Of a stretch of 64,000 bases of DNA, positions 45,396-56,247 are shown in pieces. Both the position numbers and the translations under genes were made by a program. Numbering within the stretch: position 1 is the first letter of the stretch; each line of letters starts with the position of its first letter. Under the pieces are notes generated by a model, which did no database searches, had not been told where the DNA came from, and saw nothing but the letters and a program-made list of their open reading frames with translations. The DNA is from Phlegmacium glaucopus. Lineage: Eukaryota > Basidiomycota > Agaricomycetes > Agaricales > Cortinariaceae. Location of the stretch: positions 723,065 through 787,064 of the forward strand of contig MU130154.1 in assembly GCA_015039465.1 (NCBI GenBank). The letters are read 5' to 3'.

Positions 45396-47104
45396 TCATA
45401 ATAGCCAGGTACAAAGAGTAAGACCGAGAATAAAAAAGACATGAGGCAAAATTAATGGCCCGTAAAAGTTTGAAGGTGTCGTACGGCCTGCTGACGATGT
45501 TGCAGCCTGGGGTGTGGGTGTGTTTTGCGCAGCAGGTGTCAAACCAGGGCCGCCGTTCTGGGTCGCGTTCACTAAAACGTGTATGAATATCTGGTTACCC
45601 TAGAGCAAATCATGAAGCAGGACACTTGCATATAGAATCCAATAAAGCATCATGGAAGTCTCCACCTGCTTCCCACAATGTAAACCCTTTCAAGCCCATT
45701 GAATGAATGAAACCGCCCTTGGCGGCAAAAGATCGAGGGTTATCATACGAAACGTAAATGCGCGAGCTTGGTTTGTAAAGATATGGCTAAACAGAACGGC
45801 AAAGTTTAGATATTGGACTTTATGATTGCTTTTCGAAAAACACAGACCGTGTTGCTGCATTCATCGAAGCGATAATTAATACCTGGCTTAACAGACCCAT
45901 TTTGATTCAAGAAACCTTGCTCCATGAGTCCCCAATATGTGTAAATTCCACCTGGTCCTTGCATAACACCACAAACATCTAAACCGCCATCTCCATCCCA
46001 ATGATCACCAGGAAGTTCCAAGTTCAAATCAAATGGAGGGTATAAAAGCTGTGTAACATTCAGACTTGTGATTTGTGTCGGCGGGATCACATATGAATGG
46101 CCGTAGGCAGGAACACCAAGGACAATCTGGTTATGAGGCATTCCAGCAGCTGTCCAAGCATTTACTGCAGAGGTAGCTGAGCCGGCTCGCGCGCCCGCGG
46201 GAGCGCAATCGTCGTTTAAAGGTGAACTTGGACCCGCACCAACTGCAGGGTTCGATCCAACGTCATAATTCATGATGGTAATATAGTCCAGAACTTTGCT
46301 GAACCCTGAGATATCTTTGGCAGGGGAACCAGAGGGATCAACCCAAGGAGCGTCCCCTGCAGCTGCTGAAAGTATGAGGCCTTTGCCTATAGTAGATTTC
46401 CGAAGTTGTTGAAGGAACGCAAGAAAATTGGCAGTATCATTGTGGTTAACGGTGTTACAACCAATTCCTTGAACGGCAGGGTACTCCCAACTTGGATGCT
46501 GAAATGAGTGGTACGTTTTATATGTCAAAATAATAACCAGGCTCACTCGAAGTCCAAGCCATCCAAGTTATATTTTTGTGCCATGTCGGTAACAGTTTTT
46601 ACGAAAGCGGTCCGGTTTTGTGCAGTCCTGACATTCGTTGAAAACCACCGAGAACCTGTCCAACCCCCTATGGACAGACTAGCTTTTACACCCTTGAGAA
46701 CGGGATTGGTTCGTTATTCACCGGATATATAGGGAATGTTCTCACATTCTGGTGGGCTGTAGAAACAAATTGTGGTAATAAGGTCTCATCTGCGGTGGTG
46801 AGAGAGAGAGTTGTAACGTCCGGCGTGGTTATTCTATGGAAGAATAGGGGCTTGAGGACGAAACGGGGAGAGAAACAATGTGCCTGACTACTCACGCAAA
46901 AGCATAAATTAGATTGGTGTATTTTGACCAACTAACTTGAGACAGTGGGAAGTCTGCAGCATGCCATCCAGTGTACCACGCTGCTGAGATGATCGAACTG
47001 CTTCGAGATGTCGTGTTCAGCTCAAGTAGGTGCCTTGTATGAATAGTTTCTAGTGCCGCCACGGTTGATAATAAAAGAGTAAGAGGTAACAGCGGTGCCC
47101 GCAT
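45396..47104 (-). CDS. GH18 chitinase, secreted, probably membrane- or GPI-anchored
   Basis: Family 18 endochitinase-type enzyme that cleaves chitin, likely at the cell wall. Signal peptide MRAPLLPLTLLLSTVAALE (ATG 47104). Then AAWYTGWHAADFPLSQVSW..NLIYAFA, KASLSIGGWTGSRWFS (substrate-binding SxGG) and the catalytic DGLDFDWEYP (complete DxxDxDxE; an intron splits the codon of the third Asp, so the catalytic Glu is on the next exon near 46480). Further: GKGLILSAAAGDAPW, VLDYITIMNYDVGS, IVLGVPAYGHSY and GINYRFDECSNTVCVF, then SFAAKGGFIHSMGLKGFTLWEAGGDF. The tail is Ser/Thr/Pro-rich (NTPTPQAATSSAGRTTPSN) and ends in a hydrophobic stretch (LILPHVFFILGLTLCTWLL), as in GPI-anchored wall enzymes. 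Confidence 0.92.
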
Positions 47105-47262
47105 TATGTCCAGTCAAATTGAAAAAAAAAATGAAAAGAGTGTTGTATGGTGATGGAGCACGCCAAAGGGTCGTTGCAATGCGGTCAGTGGAAACCGAGG
47201 TTCGCACAATGCCAATTTTATCAGATAAGATTAGATCTATAACAGAAACAGAATCTCAATTT

Positions 47263-47858
47263 TTAAAGCAAACTGCGAACATCATCTCCATCTACAAGAA
47301 TGCAAGGACCACCGAAGATAACACGATCGGAAAGACCACTTTCTTTGATGTATTTAATGACTGTTTCATCTTCAGCTCCTGGTTGAAGCCAGAGGGATGG
47401 GATAGATAACTCCTTCGCTTGTTCCAGAATTCCAAGGGTGATCTGTCGATGCGGTTTCATTTGTATACGATTCATCATCAATAAAAGAAGATTGATTGAC
47501 CTTGGGCGGAGTTATGATAGAGATGCTTGTCTCCTTCGGAGACGGTAAATCAGCGATCGAGCGCAATGTCTCCAAACCTTCGAGTTCTTTCTCTTTCTGC
47601 ATGAGGGATAAGCCGTAGCCCTTTTATTGATGCCATATTTAATCTCCTTACAGGGTGTATTGGAGTAACATTCAAGTTGCGAGCTTTGTACCAGTTGAGA
47701 ACCTATGGTATTCTTAATTTAATATGCACGACACAGACTCGAAATCGGGATTGAAGGCCAACCTTCGTTCCAAATTTGCTTTGATCCTTGGAGGCGCCCA
47801 CTACGGCGAAGGAAGGAGATCCCAGAAATGCTTTTTGGAGAGCGGCGACTGTGGTCAT
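47263..47858 (-). CDS. CoA-binding (YccU/YfeH-type Rossmann) protein
   Basis: Small single-domain protein resembling the CoA-binding domain of succinyl-CoA synthetase alpha. Exons: MTTVAALQKAFLGSPSFAVVGASKDQSKFGTK (ATG 47858), VLNWYKARNLNVTPIHP, then KEKELEGLETLRSIADLPSPKETSISIITPPK and ITLGILEQAKELSIPSLWLQPGAEDETVIKYI, ending RVIFGGPCILVDGDDVRSLL. FAVVGAS..KFG is the nucleotide/CoA loop, and SLWLQPGAEDE plus the GPC(I/L) ending are typical. About 155 residues, matching the bacterial and fungal members. The role in fungi is not established. Tandem with, and 158 bp upstream of, the chitinase. Confidence 0.87.
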
Positions 47859-48096
47859 TTCGTTGGTAGTGAAGCAGTGATAAAGACCTCAAACGGTTTA
47901 TAATACAAAATAACCTGCTATATTGGGCAAATAGGACTTGAGATATTTCACTCGGGCAAATAGCTTATCAAGAGCCTGCTTGAAGCAATCCCAGGCAACC
48001 GGCTCAGGCGAGGTGAAGCTTAACGCCGATCAGAAGAAAACACGCGACGTTAACGACTCCCTAACGACTTCCCTTCCCACATTTTGATCACTAACC

Positions 48097-50351
48097 ATGT
48101 CCTGGTCATCAAATATAGGACTACCTACTTGGCTACAATGGCCTTCGCGTAGCACAGCACGTCATGTTCTAATCGGTGTTCTCCTTGGCTTTTCATTCTC
48201 ATGGACTTCCACTTCGTTCGCACTCTATTATTATCAACGGCGAAGAAAGGATCGACTTGTTCCGAATTTTACTCCTCGTCCCATTGAGTTGAGAAGTGAT
48301 GAGATTGTGAAAGGAGTCACAGGACTGATAGGTATTCATCATAGTATTTTGGGAAAGCCTTTCTCATCATGTTATGAACTATAGGAAATACACCTTTGGT
48401 TAGAATAAATTCTTTGAGCGATGCACTTGGTATAGAGATACTGGGTAAAGCTGAAGTGAGTATCACTTGCGACGTACTCTTGCGAGTTACCAAAGTATGC
48501 ATTGGCAGTTTCTGAATCCAGGGGGAAGCGTCAAGGATCGTGTGGCGTTACAAAGTACGTCTATCTCATCATCCATCTATGTTTATCAAAAAACTAAGTA
48601 TCTCCAATTTAGTGATTAACGACGCCGAAAGGTTAGGGTACCTTCATCCGCACACGGGTTCTCGTATCTTTGAGGGAACAGTTGGTTCAACCGGAATATC
48701 AATTGCAACCATTGCTCGAGCTAGGTTAGTTACCCGCTCCTGATGCAATACATAGCCTTATCTTTCGGCAAGAGGTTATGACACTAGTGAGGGATGGTTA
48801 ATCCATCTCGGGAGCTCGCTAACACACAGAAATTAATTGAATTAGCCATCATCATGCCAGACGACGTTGCTGAAGAGAAAGTAAAAGCTTTGCAGTCACT
48901 TGGTGCTGATGTCGAAAGAGTTCGACCAGCCAGCATCGTAGATAAAAAGCAAGTGAGTTTCGTTCCCCCAATTCACAAAATCTCGTTTGTTGATTACATC
49001 GCCAGTACGTCGTGAGGCAGTCTTCTGATTCTTAGATTACACAGTCATTCCTTATTCCCTCCCCTAGAATCTGGCAAGACAGAGAGCAAGCAAATTTGGA
49101 CAACCTCAAAAAAATAGCACCGATCCAAGTTCATCCACCAACGGCGCCCATCCACACATTTTTGAATCACCGTCATCATCTGTTTTGGTCACAACAACTT
49201 CCTCTCATGTCGAATTTGACACAAACGAGTGGCGTAAGGGCAGCAAAGACCTATTAGCACCAAGAGGATACTTTGCTGACCAATTTGAGGTTGGTAAATC
49301 CATTCATTCGCTTCTCAACTCTTTGTTATAATTACTCACCTTTTTTTATAAGAATAAAAGCAATTTCGACGCTCATTACGGAGGAACGGGGCCTGAAATA
49401 TGGAGACAGACCAATGGTCGTTTGAACGCATTCGTTTCTGGTGCAGGTACGCTGAAAAGATCATTGTTACATGCGAAAGGTCTAAACGACGATGAATTGT
49501 AGGCACTGGCGGTACAGTTGCTGGGGTTGGGAGGTATCTCAAATCGATGAATGAAAACGTCATAGTTGCCATTTCAGACCCTGACGGTAGCGGTTTGTAT
49601 AACAAGGTACTGGCTGAGAATAGCCTTTTGAGAATCTAGACTTACATCTATATAGGTCAAGCATGGAGTTCTCTTTGATCGCAAAGAAAGCGAAGGAACC
49701 AAGAGACGACATCAGGTGGACACAGTTGTTGAAGGGATGTACGTCCTCATACGCCTTCTCGGAAATTACAAACGTCATGAATAATTCTTGACTTTTAATC
49801 AGAGGCATCAACCGATTGACAAATAATATCGAATTAGCACTTCCCATCCTCGACGATGCTTTTCGGTAACCTCTTTCCCTCTGGAGTTTTTTCCCTGCGG
49901 ACCGACTAAACATATTTGTCAGAGTTACCGATGCCGAAGCAGTGGCAATGTCGCGCTATCTTGTCAAACACGACGGTTTGTTTTTAGGTTCCAGCAGTGC
50001 ATGTAATCTGGTCGCATGTGTGAAGCTTGCGAAACAGAAAGGATGGAACAATGGCCAAACTATGGTTACTATTCTGTATGAATTCTTCCATTATTTTGGA
50101 ATCATCACAATGTTGACAGCCAAATAGGTGTGATTCTGGGACACGGCATTATTCGAAGGTCAGTGTTGTATAGGTATAAATGTTTCCGTAATTCATGAAG
50201 ATGTATCGTTTTGATATAGTTCTGGTAAGTCAATTTTGTTTACCAGCATATGACAGTAAATATTGAGTCAACTTCTAGGAATGATGAATATTTGCAAAAA
50301 GCAAACATTCCGGTCAACCTTCAAATCGTCGAAGATCTTCTCAGATCTTGA
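48097..50351 (+). CDS. PLP-dependent cysteine synthase, membrane-anchored (Mcy1-like)
   Basis: Type II fold PLP enzyme making cysteine from O-acetylserine and sulfide. The closest match by layout is yeast Mcy1, on the mitochondrial outer membrane. N-terminal helix HVLIGVLLGFSFSWTSTSFAL, then IVKGVTGLIGNTPLVRINSLSDALGIEILGKAE, FLNPGGSVKDRVALQ (the Lys binds PLP), INDAERLGYLHP, GSRIFEGTVGSTGISIATIARARGYDT, IIMPDDVAEEKVKALQSLGADVERV, FADQFENKSNFDAHYGGTGPEIWRQT, FVSGAGTGGTVAGVGRYLK (phosphate loop) and DGLFLGSSSACNLVACVKLA. It ends NDEYLQKANIPVNLQIVEDLLRS. A ~50-residue Ser-rich insertion (KNSTDPSSSTNGAHPH) lies between the SLGADVERV and FADQFEN blocks. About ten introns. Divergent from the CoA-binding gene. 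Confidence 0.9.
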
Positions 50352-50461
50352 ACCCAGACCATTCAGCACCGACATTTCGAGAGAGCCCAATAGTCCCTTG
50401 ATAGATGATTTGTAGAGGCATTATAATGTACATTAATTAGCATCTAGCATCTAGCATCACC

Positions 50462-52177
50462 CTACTCTTGTACAACAACATAACCTTCAACATTTTCGCC
50501 AATCGCAATCCGTAGCCCAGCCCAGATGCTATCAATCAGGGCAGCCCCATTAGCACATGCGAATACCAATGTAGAGGCGTAAAAGAAGTTGGCGTTGCCT
50601 GTACCCTGTGTCAACCATAGGTGATGGAATAAAGGCATGAGGAGTGAAGCGTGCAGATGAAGAAGTGTGGTGACAATTGGATGTCTCAAATCTGATAAAG
50701 TTGAGTGGGTAACGTTGACTGAAGGTAAAGAAATCGATACGCACACGGATACGTCTCTGGGAAAATGGCGATCATGCTCAAGAAAAGTCCGGGATCTGAG
50801 AGGGTTGAATATGCTTTGAAGGTTCCTAGAATGCCAAGCAGGATAAAAGAAGCATAGAGAGCATCGTATCTGAAAAGTTTTGGCTTTAGTCAAATAATCT
50901 AGTGTAAAATGAGATTATACTTACTGGAATTTTATACAGATCGGAACCACGTAGATTAACAAATGGACCTATGACGTAGTCAAATCAGTTCTTTCGTTCG
51001 GGTTCAAAAAAAAGAGGATTCTGTCAAACATTGAAGACCATCAGGAAGAACGGACGGAAATGATCAAACATCTCAGTGAAGAAGTACCACCACAGACCGG
51101 TATTTGGTGTAAGATCAGGAAGTGTCAGGCTACGAACATTGTTCTGTGTAAGCCCAAAAGATATAGTATATCGCACAAGATATTTCAAGACGTACGTTGC
51201 ACCCCAAGTCTGAGGTATCCATGCCCAGCTCCCAGCAACAACTGTAGAGACCAATGTCAGGACGAGAGTGTACACCACAAATTCCACACAAAGAGGAATT
51301 AAACTTCGAAAATTGGCTGATATTGGTCTAGGTGATGCGAGGTGGGAGAATGGATCGCTAATGAGAAGGAGAAAGAGTGGTAATATCATCACAATGTTTG
51401 ATAGTGATAGGTGAATGAGGAATGACATGGCCAGTAGAGATGCAGAAGATTTTCCTGGAAGGAGAATATGAGCTGAATGGTATTATAGACGAGGTGAGCA
51501 AGTTTTACCTCGGCAAGCAAACATTAGGGATGTAAGGAGCAGGGTATTTTCAAATGATGAGGTAGAGAGCGCGAGTGAAGGAAGAAGTATATAGGGATTC
51601 AAGAGGTATCTGCAAAAGAAAAAGAATCAGATCTATGCATACAAATGGCTTGAGTAACGACGACTTACAATGCCGCGACGAGGGCATCTCGTGGGCTGCT
51701 CTTCAGGTTTTGGCGAGCTCTCCAAATCTGGACCAGGGCCCATGCACCAGCAGCATCGTTTACAGTCCACAAAATTGATGCTAATTTTCTTGAATTGGGT
51801 AGGAGCGTCGCGAAGAAGGACAACAAAAGGGGTGACTAGATACAAAACGCTGGTAAACGCGTGCATAGGACGTGTCTATCTGCCAATAGAACACGTACAT
51901 GACGAAATGAACCCCCAGAATAAGGATCTATGTCATGGTTGAATAGATAGATTCCTTCCCGCACTATGAGAGTATGTTCAATCCTTTCGTTCATGGGAGC
52001 ACACAGGTATGAATACATACATTGCGAGAACGATGTTAGCGGCGATGAAAGTTGCTGGTCATGCTTCAGAATATTGGAAAGATCTGTCAGCGATAACCAA
52101 AGTCTCGAGGCGACAAGAATTGAGAATGCAATAGCGAAATTTGAATGGACTTTGGTTGTGGGCATTCTACGGACCAA
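50462..52177 (-). CDS. gab1: GPI transamidase subunit PIG-U (Gab1/Cdc91)
   Basis: ER multi-pass subunit of GPI transamidase, which attaches GPI anchors to secretory proteins. It starts [30 protein letters not shown] (ATG 52177), then [23 protein letters not shown], a conserved luminal loop. Exons of hydrophobic helices follow ([40 protein letters not shown]), then the family hallmark [28 protein letters not shown] (~51120-51030). Last come [33 protein letters not shown] and [26 protein letters not shown]. At least seven introns. The first tRNA-Val is 75 bp upstream, divergent. Confidence 0.92.
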
Positions 52178-52252
52178 CTAAATAATCCTTCGACTGAATT
52201 GCAGACTATGATTGACTGAGAATGTATTTGCACAAATTTGGCGACTGATATC

Positions 52253-52326
52253 GGGTCGATGGCGTAGTTGGTTATCGCATCTGTCTAACACACAGAAGGT
52301 CCTCAGTTCGAGCCTGGGTCGACTCA
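52253..52326 (+). tRNA. tRNA-Val (anticodon AAC), intronless copy
   Basis: Full cloverleaf by hand. Acceptor GGGTCGA (52253-52259) pairs with TCGACTC (52319-52325), with one G-T pair; discriminator A 52326. D-arm GCG...CGC; anticodon stem TCTGT/ACAGA with loop CTAACAC, anticodon AAC at 52287-52289. T-arm CTCAG-TTCGAGC-CTGGG, with a proper B-box. It lies 75 bp upstream of the PIG-U start (divergent) and 138 bp upstream of the small coiled-coil gene (same strand). Confidence 0.95.
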
Positions 52327-52327
52327 C

Positions 52328-52333
52328 TTTTTT
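52328..52333 (+). terminator. RNA polymerase III terminator (T6)
   Basis: Six T directly after the tRNA-Val discriminator base and one spacer, the usual Pol III stop signal. Confidence 0.85.
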
Positions 52334-52347
52334 GCAAGGGTTCCTTC

Positions 52348-52385
52348 CTGTCAAGACTCCACTCCACTTTCTGTCAAGACTCCAC
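52348..52385. repeat. Two 15-bp direct repeats CTGTCAAGACTCCAC
   Basis: Copies at 52348-52362 and 52371-52385, 23 bp apart, between the tRNA-Val and the start of the small coiled-coil gene. They may be promoter elements or a small local duplication. Confidence 0.6.
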
Positions 52386-52464
52386 CTCCTCCACTTATGA
52401 CGTACAGTATCTCCACTCCCTAGTATATATACACCCAGTTTTCATAATAGTTTTCCAAATACAA

Positions 52465-53002
52465 ATGCCTCTTCTCAAATCTAAATTCTCCTCGTCACCC
52501 ACCAGTGACACAAGCACCTCCCAGCCGTCATCTCCTACCCGGAAAAGAAGCATTTTTTCATCCAACAGTCGTGACTCGACCCATGACCCCACCCATGATA
52601 ACTCCAGTACTCGCTCAGGCCTATTCCGTAGACATCGCTCGAATTCATCGGAATACGAGTCTACCGGAGAAGGCAGCTCCAGGTTTTTCGGTCTGCGCCG
52701 CAACGATAACATCGAGAACGACCCAACCATCCGTCGTGCTCTCAAAAAGGTGGCAGATGCGGAAAAGGCGGAAAAACAAGCCGATATCGCCCTCATTGAC
52801 GCTAGACAACGTGTTCGTGACGCTCAAGAACACGTTCGGATTTTGGAGCAGGAGGCACTTGAAGGGTAAGGCATCCAACTTTCATATTTAATCGTGTATG
52901 GTATTCACGACGGTCGACAGTGCAAAACTTGCTAAAGCGAAACAAGCTCAATCAAAGATGGTTAGTAGGAGCGCCAAAGCTCTTGGACGACATGGATCAT
53001 GA
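52465..53002 (+). CDS. Small coiled-coil protein, Ser-rich N-terminus, unknown
   Basis: About 158 residues in two exons; the intron starts at 52867 within the codons EG and ends at 52920. The first 75 residues are Ser/Thr/Arg-rich and disordered (SSPTSDTSTSQPSSPTRKR). Residues ~90-150 form a coiled coil (RRALKKVADAEKAEKQADIA, RVRDAQEHVRILEQEALEGA, KLAKAKQAQSKMVSRSAKAL). No family name, but the clean splice join supports a real gene. Its promoter sits just after the tRNA-Val. Confidence 0.75.
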
Positions 53003-53167
53003 ATGATTCTGTTAGGACATAATCCCATTTCCCTTGCTTCCCGGTCTCGTTGGATTTTGACCTTTCCATATATTACGTCGTAATTGTTCTGATACATTGC
53101 CCTAGTAACACAAATCTCCTGTACAAAGATCATGTAAGCCTCCGCAAATAAATATGATCTCCACGGA

Positions 53168-54786
53168 CTAAAAATAAGCTCCTGCGCCAGCATATTTTCC
53201 GACTGAGGAGGGGCTAAGCGATTCCGTTGTTAAATGTTCGGTTGTAGGTGAGCCAGACTGCTCTAGCTCGTGCGACTTCCGGCGGGTGTACTCGACAGAA
53301 CCGGGCCCAAAAGCAGGTGCTGGAGGTGTATACGGCTTCGCTGGAATGGCTATTCTACCACCAGGTATTCGTGGTTGCAAATCCTTCTGTGTTGGAACGG
53401 GTTGATAGTGTAGCTGTGAGGATCTATTAGTCGAGTCAGGAAAAACTAACAGAAGAAGTTGCCCATACTGTATCATTCATCTTCTTGTAGTATTTGTAGA
53501 AGACATTCACAGCAGACAGTTCGTCAGCTACCGTGCTCTTCCATCGTTCCTCCTGTTCCTTGTCAATATTTCCAATATTTATCAACTTTCCCGCATCTTT
53601 CAGTTCTTCGAGTTCCTTCTTCGTCCAATGCAGAAAGCCCACGGCTTCGCCCCCTTTTTCTGTACCTCCCTTTTCCCCAGCTTCGACACCAAGCCATTTA
53701 TGAGAAAGGGCATTGTGCAGAGCTGTCTGGTTTCCTAGATATCGCCGTAGATCTGCGCAGACCTCCATATTAGATTCTCCAGACAAGCTCTTACTCGCTC
53801 CGGGAGTTTTGGCAAGTAACCGGGCCGACGAGTAAAGGGACGAACATTCTATGTGTAGTTTAGCAAGTAACGCTGGCGGCGGATGAGACTTTGGGAGTGG
53901 AGGGCCGGGTGCTATATTACTGTCGTAAGCAGACTTTGAGAGTAATCTTCGGATGGCTAGAGTTTGTGCGTCGGCCAATGACATTCTGAGGATTGGAACG
54001 TTGAACGGTATCTAGTTGGGGGGAGGAGAAAATACTCACTTCGCCAATGCGTTATTGACCTCTCGGCTGATATCTGGAGGCTTGTGGAATCCTGTTGGAC
54101 AGCCTCTATTGGCATCCCATTCGAGGAGGACAGTTTCGCCAATATATGTGAACACGCCGCTGGCTCGACACAGAAAATCAACAGCTACGTTTAACTGATC
54201 TTCCTTGGATTTACGTCCCGCATCTGAAATTGTTCGATCGTGTTCATATATCCCAACGGATGAAACGATAGTATAGCCAAGGTTACACAGGGCAAACGCA
54301 TAGGTCAAGAGGGTGAGGGAGTAGTCCGCATATATGCCCGGAAATTCAAGTCTTGGGGAGTTGTTAAATATCTGCGCAGATAGGGTAGTTCGCCAGCTGA
54401 AGGCTGTGAGGAATCTATCGATTCGGCTTGCCGTTTGGGAGATTAGAGAATGGCCTACACACTTGGTTCCGCTCTGATGCCTAGTTCATCGTGCGCGAGA
54501 CAATTCAATACAGCACGAATATGAGGTAGATATTCCTCAACGACCTTAATAACGTATAGTCAATGAAACAACCCAAGACCTAGAAAGGGGAGGTAACCTT
54601 GACGAGACTCAAGTAATCCTTCTCGTTGTGATTGGTGCGTTTGCTGCCTTTGAGAATGCCACGAAGATTCGCCCTCGCCTGCGTTGCATTAGACAAGTGA
54701 AAAGTATAGGCTTTCTCACTGCTGAGATCTGTACAAAACTCCGAAAACGTAACAGCGCCGGTTGTGGGTAGCTCGTATAAATACAT
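53168..54786 (-). CDS. palC: pH-response regulator PalC (BRO1-domain protein)
   Basis: Plasma-membrane-associated BRO1-domain protein that links the alkaline pH sensor PalH to ESCRT-III in the Pal/Rim pathway, leading to PacC activation. It starts MYLYELPTTGAVTFSEFCTD, whose LPTT..FSF pattern agrees with other PalC N-termini, so the ATG at 54786 is well supported. Then LRGILKGSKRTNHNEKDYLSLVK/VVEEYLPHIRAVLNCLAHDE, WRTTLSAQIF..RLEFPGIYADYSLTLLTYAFALCNLGYTIV, and the family block SKEDQLNVAVDFLCRASGVFTYIGE (~54215-54140). Next are FHKPPDISREVNNALAKMSLADAQTLAIRRLLSKSAYD, WTKKELEELKDAGKL and VFYKYYKKMNDT. The C-terminus is Pro-rich (PAKPYTPPAPAFGPGSVEY). The start codon is 18 nt from the 3' end of a same-strand tRNA gene. 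Confidence 0.9.
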
Positions 54787-54796
54787 AGTTGTAGAC

Positions 54797-54803
54797 AAAA
54801 AAA
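54797..54803 (-). terminator. RNA polymerase III terminator (T7) of the second tRNA-Val
   Basis: Seven T on the minus strand directly after the tRNA; the palC ATG follows 10 nt later. Confidence 0.85.
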
Positions 54804-54804
54804 G

Positions 54805-54884
54805 TGAGTCGACCCAGGCTCGAACTGAGGACCTTCTGTGTACACTTGTTAGACAGATGCGATAACCAACTACGCCATCGACCC
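54805..54884 (-). tRNA. tRNA-Val (anticodon AAC) with a 6-nt insertion at the intron site
   Basis: Identical to the tRNA-Val at 52253 in every other base (74 of 74), in inverted orientation 2.5 kb away. The anticodon loop is CTAACA-AGTGTA-C instead of CTAACAC. The extra six bases can be placed after position 37, the canonical eukaryotic tRNA intron position. The acceptor, D, anticodon and T stems are all intact. It may be a very short intron or a disabling insertion. It lies directly upstream of palC. Confidence 0.9.
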
Positions 54885-55112
54885 TTTGGGAAAATACACA
54901 GATGAGGAACATATAGTGTGACAATCATAAGCATGGTCTGTGCGTGGGAGCAGAGTGAGTAAAGTATACGTCGGAGTTTGAAGTGTCCTGGGTTTGGTGG
55001 GATTTGTAGGTGGTATAAAAGGGAGGTTTCCTTGCTTCCTCCACGCTCCCCAGCCGGCCTCCCCCAGTGGTACAATCAATTCCGAGCATCATTTGCTTTC
55101 GACCTCAGTCCA

Positions 55113-56247
55113 ATGTCAAATAAGATAGTGGTGAGCTGCTCACCAACCCCCTTTTTGTAGCTTCCCAATTGGTTTTAACACCGATATTTCTCTTGAGCCT
55201 ACTATCTATCGAGCTGTCATAGACGATGTCATCTCTGCAATAAAGCCCGAGTTCGACGAGTTTGGCGTCAATGAGGAAGTTTTAGCTGAATTGCAGCATG
55301 TAAGTTGGGGCCTTCTATCTCAAGTCTCAAGTACACTTTCTGAACACCTTCCCCACCCCTTTCGTGCCGCTCAGAAATGGGAGAATAAAGTTATTGCATC
55401 TCATGTCGCAGAGTTTGAGACCCCCCCACCACCGCCTCAAGTTCCTTCTGCTACCCATCCTGCGCAGCAGCAACATCATTTTCCATCACATCCTATGCAC
55501 ATGATGCAAAATCCTGCTCATTATGGAGCCACCCATAACCCTTACGGATCGACGGTCAAAAGTGAGCCAGTCGACAGCCGTTACATGCTAAACCCTAGCA
55601 TGCCTTACTCTCTTCCGCCTCTTCCTGGCCCTAACATTAACGGCTCACGTGCAAATCCTCCTGCTGCGCTACCCCACCCAGGCGGTCAAACAGGGGTTAT
55701 ATCCTTCCCCAGAAATGCGCAATCTCAACCTGCTTCAGCCTCTACGTCAGCACGCCCCTACCAACCGCCAACACAACGTATCCCGCAAGTAGATGGGCCT
55801 TCAGACTCTTCCGGTGAAGAAGATTCCCCATCTCCTCCTCCAGGTTCCTTTGCTCCAAGACCGTCTCATCCTTCACTGCCGCAACCGCCTGCACCTTCAC
55901 AACCCCAACCTATCCTGGATTCAGAAGCTATCAACAGTGACCTGGATGACTCTGACACGGAAGGCGAAGATGACGACGAAGAAGGCACTGCAGGCGAAAC
56001 CGATATCGTCTTCTGTACTTATGACAAAGTAACGAGACCTTGAGATGATTTTATCTTTCAAGGCCTAAATCTCTTCTGTTTGTTTAGGTTGCCCGCGTGA
56101 AGAACAAGTGGAAGTGCACTCTCAAAGACGGCATGATCCATGTCAATGGAAAGGATTATCTTTTTCAAAAGTGCACTGGGTAAGATTTATATTTGTCTCT
56201 ACTATGAGCATCGACTGACGCGTATTTCTAGAGAATTTGAATGGTAG
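55113..56247 (+). CDS. toa1: TFIIA large subunit (Toa1)
   Basis: Alpha/beta precursor of general transcription factor TFIIA, which stabilises TBP on TATA DNA. Exon 1 MSNKIV joins PTIYRAVIDDVISAIKPEFDEFGVNEEVLAELQ, the N-terminal four-helix-bundle part. Then KWENKVIASHVAEF and a Pro/Gln-rich disordered linker (HPAQQQHHFPSHPMHMM). An acidic stretch DLDDSDTEGEDDDEEG leads to the C-terminal beta-barrel part: DIVFCTYDKVARVKNKWKCTLKDGMIHVNGKDYLFQKCTGEFEW. The FEW ending and VxRxKxKWKCxLKDG are diagnostic. Start at 55113; stop at 56247. The frame 55291-56043 starts inside an intron and continues as the exon that begins KWENK. Confidence 0.93.

Noticed and set aside
55291..55370. Start of the 250-codon ORF (MQHVSWGLLSQ) as the beginning of a gene
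   Set aside because: These codons are an intron of the TFIIA large-subunit gene; the real exon begins at KWENK.
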